DNA of 7,290 bases from Bacteroidales bacterium (GTDB lineage: Bacteria; Bacteroidota; Bacteroidia; Bacteroidales; VadinHA17). The notes under the pieces were generated by a model that made no database searches, was not told the origin of the DNA, and was given only the letters and a program-made list of their open reading frames with translations. The DNA is taken from positions 1-7,290 of the forward strand of contig DNOQ01000242.1 in assembly GCA_003501665.1 (NCBI GenBank), in the 5' to 3' direction. Position 1 is the stretch's first letter; every line of letters begins with the position of its first letter. Both the position numbers and the translations under genes were made by a program. This document shows, piece by piece, positions 1 to 6,180 of the stretch.

Positions 1-84
1 AAGCATGATTGATTTTTCTTTTTTTCCGATCATTATCCACATCGTATAAAACAATGGATCTTTTGCCGGATCAGATAACTGTAT

Positions 85-160
85 AAAAACGGGACCGCTG
101 CTGCAATTTATTTTTGACGTGTTCGAGACACAATAATAATATTAAAGCAGTCAGCGGTCC
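85..160 (-). terminator. Large hairpin plus T-run, probable katG terminator
   Basis: Read on the minus strand, bases 160-152 (GGACCGCTG) pair perfectly with 100-92 (CAGCGGTCC). After an unpaired A at 151, CTGC (150-147) pairs with GCAG (104-101), giving a 13-bp stem with one bulge. The stem is followed by CG and five T residues (89-85), the layout of a Rho-independent terminator 51 bases past the katG stop. The 42-base loop is unusually long, but it holds a small GTGT/ACAC hairpin around 119-131 and AT-rich flanks that partly pair, so the whole element may fold as one imperfect hairpin. A mobile palindromic repeat copy is the alternative. Confidence 0.55.
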
Positions 161-210
161 TTATGTACACAAAGTTACATTATTTACATTTATCCTCCAA
201 AAAGGGAAGG

Positions 211-2394
211 TCACATTTTCAGATCGTAACGATCTGCATTCATCACTTTTACCCAGGCTCTTATAAAGTCTTTTACAAACTTTTCTTTATTGTCATCCTG
301 TGCATAAACCTCAGCATATGACCTGAGAACAGAATTAGAACCAAAAACCAGATCAACTCTTGTCGCGGTCCATTTAGTTTCTCCTGTCTTTCTGTCAACA
401 ATGTTGTAAAGATCATCTGAAACAGGATTCCAGGAGTATTTCATATCGGTAAGATTTACAAAGAAATCATTGCTTAAAACACCTTCATTATCAGTAAATA
501 CGCCATGTTTTGATCCTCCGTAATTTGTTCCAAGTACGCGCATTCCACCAACTAAAACAGTCATTTCGGGAGCAGTTAATCCCATAAGTTGTGTTCTGTC
601 GAGAAGCAGCTCTTCGGGTTTTACGGCATAGTCTTTTTTGAGCCAGTTTCTGTATCCGTCGTGTATTGGTTCAAGCACTTCAAATGACTCTGCATCTGTC
701 ATTTCTGCAGTTGCATCACCCCGGCCGGGGCTGAACGGAACCTTAATGTTGACTCCGGCTTCCCGTGCGGCTTGTTCTATTGCAGCACTTCCACCCAAAA
801 CAATCAGATCGGCAATGCTCACTTTCTTATTCAATCCAGCCTTAATTTCCTCAAGCTTAACAAGGACTTTCTGCAATCGTCCGGGTTCATTGCCTTCCCA
901 GTCTTTTTGCGGAGAGAGGCGTATTCTTGCACCATTTGCACCGCCACGATAATCGGAACATCTGAAAGTTCTTGCACTGTCCCATGCTGTATTTATTAAC
1001 TCTGTACGGGTTAAACCACAGTTTAAAAGCTTTACTTTCAGTTCTTCAGTTTCTGCATCTGACAGGGTATAGTCAACACCGGGTATCGGGTCCTGCCAGA
1101 TAAGGTCTTCTTTTGGGACATCAGGGCCAAGATAACGGCTTTTAGGGCCTAAATCGCGATGTGTCAGTTTAAACCATGCCCTGGCAAAGGTCTGACCAAA
1201 ATACTCCGGATCCTTATAAAAACGTTCAGCTATTTTCCGGTATTCCGGATCCATTTTAATGGCCATATCAGCGTCTGTCATAATGGGATTTTGCCGAACT
1301 CCGGGTCTGTGAGCATCGAAAGGCTTATCTTCTTCTTTAATATTAACAGGTTCCCATTGCCATGCTCCTGCCGGACTCTTTTTGAGTTCCCATTCATAGG
1401 TCAGCAATAAGTAGAAGTAATCATGGTTCCATTTATCCGGGTGGGTTGTCCATGCACCTTCCAGACCACTGGTTACAGTATGTTCGGCATTTCCTTTACC
1501 CTTTGGATTCATCCATCCAAATCCCTGATTTTCGACAGGTGCTGCTTCAGGGGCAGGTCCCAGAAGGGATGCATCTCCGTGTCCATGAGTCTTTCCCACA
1601 GTATGTCCACCTGCAGTTAGCGCCACTGTTTCTTCGTCATTCATAGCCATACGCTTAAATGTCATCCTGACATCCCGGGCTGTTCTTATAGGGTCCGGTT
1701 GGCCATCTACTCCTTCAGGGTTCACATAAATCAGACCCATTTGAACGGCAGCCAGGGGGTTCTCAAGTGACTCACGGTTCTGATCATCGGAATAACGATT
1801 TTTTGTTGGTGCAAGCCATTCTTTCTCTGCACCCCAGTAAATATCTTTTTCGGGATGCCAGATGTCTTCACGACCCCCTCCAAATCCAAATGTCTTAAAT
1901 CCCATTGATTCATATGCCATGTTACCTGCCAGGATAAAGAGATCAGCCCATGATAATTTATTTCCATATTTTTTCTTAATGGGCCATAAGAGCCGGCGTG
2001 CTTTGTCCAGGTTGACATTATCAGGCCAGCTGTTAAGTGGTGCAAACCTCTGGTTCCCGGTATTACTCCCACCGCGTCCGTCAGTTGTGCGGTACGTTCC
2101 GGCACTGTGCCAGGCCATACGAATCATAAAACCTCCGTAATGTCCCCAGTCGGCCGGCCACCAGTCCTGACTTTCGGTCATCAGCTTTTTCAGATCATTT
2201 TTCAGAGCTCCAAAATCCAGTTTTTTAAACTCTGCCCGGTAATTGAAATCCTGACCTAAAGGATTTGTTTTCGTGTCATGTTGGTGGAGGATATCAAAAT
2301 TCAGGGCATCAGGCCACCAACTCATTACAGAACTATTCGTGTCTGTGTTTGCTCCGTGCATCACGGGGTATTTTCCTTTTTTTGAACTGTCCAT
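211..2394 (-). CDS. katG: Catalase-peroxidase KatG
   Basis: Bifunctional haem catalase-peroxidase (727 residues, the usual family length) that breaks down hydrogen peroxide and also oxidises small donors; expected to be cytoplasmic, as there is no signal peptide. The N-terminal haem domain (about residues 25-410) has the distal triad Arg92, Trp95, His96 in IRMAWHSAGTYR, the proximal ligand His264 in AGGHTVGKTHG, Trp315 and its partner Asp376. The residues that form the Met-Tyr-Trp cross-link needed for catalase activity are all present (Trp95, Tyr223, Met249), as is the mobile arginine, Arg413 in THRDLGP. The C-terminal half (about 430-727) is the usual haem-free duplicated domain. By comparison with M. 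tuberculosis KatG, Ser309 matches Ser315. The ATG at 2394 gives a normal N-terminus ahead of the conserved WWPDALN block; no Shine-Dalgarno or clear promoter is visible. The gene appears monocistronic, with a probable terminator downstream. Confidence 0.98.
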   Translation of the reverse strand: MDSSKKGKYPVMHGANTDTNSSVMSWWPDALNFDILHQHDTKTNPLGQDFNYRAEFKKLDFGALKNDLKKLMTESQDWWPADWGHYGGFMIRMAWHSAGTYRTTDGRGGSNTGNQRFAPLNSWPDNVNLDKARRLLWPIKKKYGNKLSWADLFILAGNMAYESMGFKTFGFGGGREDIWHPEKDIYWGAEKEWLAPTKNRYSDDQNRESLENPLAAVQMGLIYVNPEGVDGQPDPIRTARDVRMTFKRMAMNDEETVALTAGGHTVGKTHGHGDASLLGPAPEAAPVENQGFGWMNPKGKGNAEHTVTSGLEGAWTTHPDKWNHDYFYLLLTYEWELKKSPAGAWQWEPVNIKEEDKPFDAHRPGVRQNPIMTDADMAIKMDPEYRKIAERFYKDPEYFGQTFARAWFKLTHRDLGPKSRYLGPDVPKEDLIWQDPIPGVDYTLSDAETEELKVKLLNCGLTRTELINTAWDSARTFRCSDYRGGANGARIRLSPQKDWEGNEPGRLQKVLVKLEEIKAGLNKKVSIADLIVLGGSAAIEQAAREAGVNIKVPFSPGRGDATAEMTDAESFEVLEPIHDGYRNWLKKDYAVKPEELLLDRTQLMGLTAPEMTVLVGGMRVLGTNYGGSKHGVFTDNEGVLSNDFFVNLTDMKYSWNPVSDDLYNIVDRKTGETKWTATRVDLVFGSNSVLRSYAEVYAQDDNKEKFVKDFIRAWVKVMNADRYDLKM

Positions 2395-2750
2395 AGTCTA
2401 AATTTTTTATTTAAATATAAACATTTGTTTTTAATTCAGACGGGGCGGTATAATTTGTTCTTCATATTGTGGAGGCATCTGTGCTGTTGTATCATTACCA
2501 TGAATCATTGCAGCGCCATACATTGCTCTCCAGACGGGTAATTTACAATCCCGAGAGTTACCATTTATATTTTATTGCCGTGTTGTCTTTCTGAAAGATC
2601 TGCATTAATACAGCGTTATTTTTTAAAACTTTGTTATAAACAGAACAACTATCACGATGAATGCCAATGATTGATCCGCAGTCCGGAGAGGTTCTCTTCA
2701 TTTTTCATTAATTTATTAAGTAATTAAACCTCATTTCTATTTTTTCTTCA
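2395..2750. other. Intergenic region between ATPase and katG
   Basis: This 356-bp gap separates the ATPase stop from the katG start, both on the minus strand, and should hold the katG promoter. The 36 bases before katG are very AT-rich. TATATTTA resembles the Bacteroidetes -7 element TAnnTTTG, but I see no matching -33 TTTG at the right spacing, so no promoter is called. No strong terminator is visible after the ATPase; GAGA-GGT-TCTC near 2687-2697 has only a 4-bp stem. Two short minus-strand reading frames lie here (2431-2571 and 2558-2701). No tRNA-like or repeat structure was seen. Confidence 0.5.
2431..2571 (-). other. Unrecognised protein-like short ORF, possible gene remnant
   Basis: An open stretch of 46 codons runs on the minus strand from a stop at 2574-2572 to a TAA at 2433-2431, ending 36 bases before katG. 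Its translation looks protein-like (KLPVWRAMYGAAMIHGND, then MPPQYEEQIIPPRLN at the end). There is no ATG at the 5' end: the first is at 2523, which would give only 30 residues. It could be a tiny gene, the tail of a decayed gene, or chance. I do not recognise the family. The 47-codon frame at 2558-2701, which begins with ATG and reads MKRTSPDCGS, overlaps it by 14 bases in another frame and is even less convincing. Confidence 0.2.
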
Positions 2751-5498
2751 TCATTTCTTTTCTGAGAAAGGCTTTTTGTATATAAATTTAAATATTTCCA
2801 TAACAAGGATCATTGGTATAGCTAAAGTAAGAACATACAGATATTCATTAAGTGTAACAGGTTTTATACGTAAAATGTTCTGCATAAATGGAATTTGCAT
2901 ACTCAGGATATGGATGCCTTGTGCCGCCATTACCCCGAACACAAGGATGATATTTTTTCTTAGCGGTACCCTGAATGCGGAGGTTCTTTCGGAACGAGCA
3001 TTAAATACATGAAAGTTTTGCATAAACACCATTAGCAACAAGACAAGGTTGCGTGCATATACTTCATTCATTTGAATGCAGGTATTCAGATAATACCACA
3101 ATCCAAGAACGATAAAGCCCATTGTTGCTCCTGCTGCAATTGTTTGACTGATCATAAGGCGATTGAATATTTTTTCATTTGGTTTCCGTGGAGGACGTTT
3201 CATTGCACCGGGTTCACCGCCCTCAAAAGCAAGGGCGACGTCCTGTATGCCGTTGGTTACCAGGTTCAACCACAGTAATTGTACTGCCAGAAGGGGTAGA
3301 GGGAGTCCTGCAAAAATTGAAGCCAGGAATAGTATAATTTCGGCTGCCCCTGCTGATATCAGCAGATAAATTACTTTTCTCACGTTGTCGTAGGCAAATC
3401 GGCCTTCCTCAACACCGGCAATTATTGAGCTGAAATTATCGTCCAACACTATCATTGATCCAACCTCTTTGGCCACATCGGTGCCGGAACCCATTGCGAC
3501 ACCTATATTTGCACGTTTCAGGGCCGGTGCGTCGTTTACCCCGTCGCCCGTGACCGCGACAAATTCTCCTTTGCGAATCAATATGTCAACAATTTCCAAT
3601 TTTTGAGCCGGCGAAACTCTGGCAAATACAGTTGTTGATGCCACTAATTTTTCGAACGCGGGGCTGTCGTATGCCCCTGCTTCAGCAAGCATCCGGCCGG
3701 TTACCATCGGTGTATTGTCATCGGCTATCCCCAGTTCACGGGCAATGGTTCCCGCAGTTTCAGGATGGTCACCTGTGATCATGATGACTTTTATCCCTGC
3801 TCCATGGCACTGTTCAACCGATACCCTTGCTTCTGACCTCAAAGGGTCGATAAATCCTACGAGGCCATTAAATGTAAGTGAACCTATATCTTCATTTTCA
3901 TAAACTTCTTTCTTTTCATAATTAAGAAACTCTCCACTGGCAAACGCCAGTACCCTGTAACCTTTTTTTGACAGCTCTTCGGCATCAGTAAGAATCTTGT
4001 CCCTGTCAATATCTTTAATCTCACCTTGAACCGGCATATTCTCACAGAAACCGAGAATGGTTTCAACAGCTCCTTTTACGCATATGTACACAGAATTCTG
4101 CCTGCTGCAAAATGAAGCAGAGAATTTTCGCTCCGATTCATAAGGTATCTTGCCTATCGGTTTTAGCTCTGTCCGCCACTTTTCGGGATTGACTCCGAGT
4201 TTATAACTCATTCCAAGCAAAGCGACATCCATAGCGTCGCCATGATATGCCCATTTTTCGCCTTCCCGGGTTAATGAACCCTCATTGGCGAAAACAGCAA
4301 TACGGGTAATTTCAGAAATCTCTTCAAGGTCACTGACCTCTATTTCTTTGTTTTCAACATCGGTAACCGAACCGTCTCCGTTATATCCTTCCCCTGTTAC
4401 TGAAAAACGGGTTCCATCAGGTAAAAGGATTACTTTGACAGTTTGTTCATTCACTGTGAGTGTCCCGGTTTTGTCGCTTGCAATAACCGTACAACTGCCC
4501 AGACTTTCAACCGATGTCAGTCTGCGGACAATTACATTGCGTTTGGCCATTCGCTTTGTTGCGATTGACAATGCGACGGTTAAAGCAACCGGCAAGCCTT
4601 CGGGTATTGCGGAAACTGCCAGTGCCACGACAAAAAAGAAAATGGCTGTCAGATCCATACCCTGAACTCTCAGTAAAATGGCTAAAAGAACGCTGAGGAC
4701 AATAATAAAGATGCTTATCTGCCTGATAAATTTTTCCATGCGCTGGACCAGCGGAGGTTTTGCGGAAGCCGACCCGGTTACATCCTGAGAGATCCTTCCT
4801 ACCTGTGTGTCTGCACCTGTGCAAACCACCACTCCCAAACCCCGTCCTTTCAACACTGTGGCTCCTGCAAAAGCCATGTTGGTTCTTTCGGCAACACCAA
4901 GATTCTCCTGCAGTAAACCAATCTGCTTAATTGCTGCAATTGATTCCCCGGTAAGAAAACTTTCATCAATCTCAAGTCCCGATACTTCAAGTAATCTCAT
5001 GTCGGCCGGAACTTTCATTCCCGATTCAAGGAGAACAATGTCTCCTGGTATAAGATCTTCTGAAGGCACTTCCCTTTCTTTTCCGTCCCTTCTGACCCTT
5101 GCCGTGATCTTCATTAGTTTTTGAAGGCCACTGGCACTTTTTTCGGCATTGAACTCCTGATAGGCTCCCAACCCGCTGTTTATGAGAATAACCAAAAAAA
5201 TGAATATGGCATCCTTCCCCTCGCCAATGGCTACCGATGCAACAGCAGCTGCAACAAGAATAAAAATCAATGGGTTCAATAATTGGTGAAGGATTATTTG
5301 TGCCAGGGTGACTTTTTTACCTTCAGGCAGTTTATTCTCCCCGTAAAACTTTAACCTTTCTCCTGCTTCTTCCTGTTTTAAGCCATTCACAGATGTCCTG
5401 AGCTCGCTGAAGATTTCTTCCGCAGGAAATGCATGCCATTGCTCCCTGGCTAATGAGTCCTGATGTTTAATTACTTTTCTTTTGTCCGTTTTATGCAT
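2751..5498 (-). CDS. P2-type cation-transporting P-type ATPase, cation uncertain
   Basis: Membrane pump of 915 residues that uses ATP to move a cation, by homology to the P2A (SERCA/PMR1-like) calcium pumps. Domains in order: N-terminal cation ATPase domain with the WHAFPAEEIF block (21-30), M1-M2 (about 68-113), actuator with TGES (183-186), M3-M4 (about 258-311) with PEGLP (299-303), phosphorylation site DKTGTLT with Asp342, nucleotide domain with KGA (475-477), hinge MITGDHPE (573-580) and GDGVNDAP (651-658), then M5-M10 (about 704-906). All catalytic motifs are intact. Against SERCA, Glu309, Glu771, Asn796 and Thr799 are kept (Glu300, Glu720, Asn745, Thr748), but Asn768 becomes Gly717, Asp800 becomes Asn749 and Glu908 becomes Gln827, so calcium cannot be assumed. 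The ATG at 5498 sits 20 codons before the first conserved block. It appears to stand alone, with no partner or regulator adjacent. Confidence 0.95.
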   Translation of the reverse strand: MHKTDKRKVIKHQDSLAREQWHAFPAEEIFSELRTSVNGLKQEEAGERLKFYGENKLPEGKKVTLAQIILHQLLNPLIFILVAAAVASVAIGEGKDAIFIFLVILINSGLGAYQEFNAEKSASGLQKLMKITARVRRDGKEREVPSEDLIPGDIVLLESGMKVPADMRLLEVSGLEIDESFLTGESIAAIKQIGLLQENLGVAERTNMAFAGATVLKGRGLGVVVCTGADTQVGRISQDVTGSASAKPPLVQRMEKFIRQISIFIIVLSVLLAILLRVQGMDLTAIFFFVVALAVSAIPEGLPVALTVALSIATKRMAKRNVIVRRLTSVESLGSCTVIASDKTGTLTVNEQTVKVILLPDGTRFSVTGEGYNGDGSVTDVENKEIEVSDLEEISEITRIAVFANEGSLTREGEKWAYHGDAMDVALLGMSYKLGVNPEKWRTELKPIGKIPYESERKFSASFCSRQNSVYICVKGAVETILGFCENMPVQGEIKDIDRDKILTDAEELSKKGYRVLAFASGEFLNYEKKEVYENEDIGSLTFNGLVGFIDPLRSEARVSVEQCHGAGIKVIMITGDHPETAGTIARELGIADDNTPMVTGRMLAEAGAYDSPAFEKLVASTTVFARVSPAQKLEIVDILIRKGEFVAVTGDGVNDAPALKRANIGVAMGSGTDVAKEVGSMIVLDDNFSSIIAGVEEGRFAYDNVRKVIYLLISAGAAEIILFLASIFAGLPLPLLAVQLLWLNLVTNGIQDVALAFEGGEPGAMKRPPRKPNEKIFNRLMISQTIAAGATMGFIVLGLWYYLNTCIQMNEVYARNLVLLLMVFMQNFHVFNARSERTSAFRVPLRKNIILVFGVMAAQGIHILSMQIPFMQNILRIKPVTLNEYLYVLTLAIPMILVMEIFKFIYKKPFSEKK

Positions 5499-5734
5499 TC
5501 GTGCTATTTTATGTTATGATGAACATTTTTAATTTGATTGTGCCATTCAATGAATCTTTGAGATGGCCGGTCTATTTGTCTTGGCGGTAGTGTTTTAAGA
5601 TATTACCATGGTACTTGTAATAAAGGTGGTAAGTGCATATAATAAGATCAGGTGCCCGGATGTAATGCAATATGAGACTTAATTCCGCGAACTGTGTACC
5701 AAATGAAGTCCTCTTTATTTAGGTACAGTTGTAT
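5499..5734. other. Intergenic region upstream of the ATPase
   Basis: This 236-bp gap lies between the broken toxin gene and the ATPase start and should contain the ATPase promoter. I see no clear Bacteroidetes -33/-7 pair. It contains one perfect 10-bp palindrome, TACCATGGTA (5604-5613), and a weak inverted repeat, CTGTGTACC and GGTACAG (about 5692-5728), which could be a poor terminator for the toxin gene. No reading frame longer than about 28 codons is convincing. Confidence 0.4.
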
Positions 5735-6069
5735 TTAATCTAACAATGATTTAATGTCAGACTTTAGGGTAGGGATCCTGCTTTTTATTATTTGCCAAAC
5801 TTCTTCAGCATCTATCCCAAAATAATCGTGAGCAACTATATTCCTGAATCCTTTGATTTTACCCATTCGATCTCAGAATGTTTCTTTTTGAATTCGTCTG
5901 ATATTTTATCAATCATTTCACCAATGACTACAAAATTCATCATCGTAGCATCAAAGTTTCTGTAATCATTGTTTAAGTCATCAGCAGATTTTATCCCAGA
6001 TGTATATTCCATGATCCTGTCAATAGCTTCAAGAATTGACTCAAGGCAATGTTGATCCTTAGTAAGCAT
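5735..6069 (-). pseudogene. hepT: HepT-like HEPN toxin (DUF86), frameshifted
   Basis: Related to HepT, the HEPN-domain ribonuclease toxin of HepT/MntA toxin-antitoxin modules. The first frame starts at ATG 6069 and runs 77 codons (MLTKDQHCLESILEAIDRI and the FVVIGEMIDKISDEF helix) to a TAG at 5838-5836, after aberrant residues KSKDSGI. The missing C-terminus lies in another frame, from 5860 to a TAA at 5737-5735: it reads KIKGFRNIVAHDYFGIDA and ends in KSDIKSLLD. Restoring one A to the A-run at 5860-5857 joins the parts into a normal protein of about 111 residues with W-x-x-I-x-G-F-R-N spacing. The RX4HXY motif (Arg76, His81, Tyr83 in the restored numbering) is in the second part, so the 77-residue product lacks the active site. 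The start overlaps the end of the mntA remnant. A real mutation or a homopolymer sequencing error are both possible. Confidence 0.85.
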
Positions 6070-6178
6070 GAACAGTATCTTTTAGAATAGAATTTTTTAA
6101 CCTGGGTTTGATATATTTCTCACGACAGATGTCGACATCAATTCCCAAATGATTATAGAAAAACTCTTTTAAATTTAT
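6059..6178 (-). pseudogene. mntA: MntA-like nucleotidyltransferase antitoxin, C-terminal remnant
   Basis: In a frame without a start codon, the minus strand encodes about 39 residues that look like the end of a minimal nucleotidyltransferase: INLKEFFYNHLGIDVDI, then KYIKPRLKNSILKDTVHAY and a TAA at 6061-6059. The helix, the short strand GIDVDI and the K-P-R-[LI]-K-x-x-I-L-K-[DE] ending fit MntA proteins, which cognately AMPylate HepT. The stop overlaps the toxin ATG (ATGCTTACTAA), the translational coupling expected of an mntA-hepT operon and strong support for the call. The N-terminal half, with the catalytic GSX10DXD motif, is absent: the frame closes at a stop at 6208-6206, and the DNA beyond codes for the fucosidase. 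The fragment should be inactive. Identification rests on motif memory and gene order. Confidence 0.7.
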
Positions 6179-6180
6179 TT

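Noticed and set aside
1..42. Possible start of a minus-strand gene (ATG at 42, MWIMIGKKEKSIML) running off the window
   Set aside because: Only 14 codons are visible, there is no recognisable family or promoter, and a second frame here also looks plausible, so it cannot be supported.
638..952. 104-codon plus-strand reading frame
   Set aside because: It lies wholly antisense to the well-supported katG and has no recognisable domain; similar plus-strand frames over katG and the ATPase are the same effect.
1731..2105. 124-codon minus-strand reading frame
   Set aside because: It is an alternative frame inside the katG haem domain, where the katG frame carries all conserved motifs.
4507..4824. 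105-codon minus-strand and 126-codon plus-strand frames (4285-4665)
   Set aside because: Both overlap the ATPase phosphorylation and M3-M4 region, whose own frame is intact and conserved.
5604..5613. Perfect 10-bp palindrome TACCATGGTA as an operator
   Set aside because: It is about 105 bases from the ATPase start, has no repeat partner, and one 10-bp palindrome is expected by chance.
5608..5682. 24-codon plus-strand frame starting at ATG 5608
   Set aside because: Very short, with no family resemblance, no ribosome binding site and no supporting context.
5852..5865. Programmed ribosomal frameshifting in hepT
   Set aside because: There is no X XXY YYZ slippery heptamer in the correct frame and no clear stimulatory structure; a one-base deletion in an A-run explains the pattern more simply.
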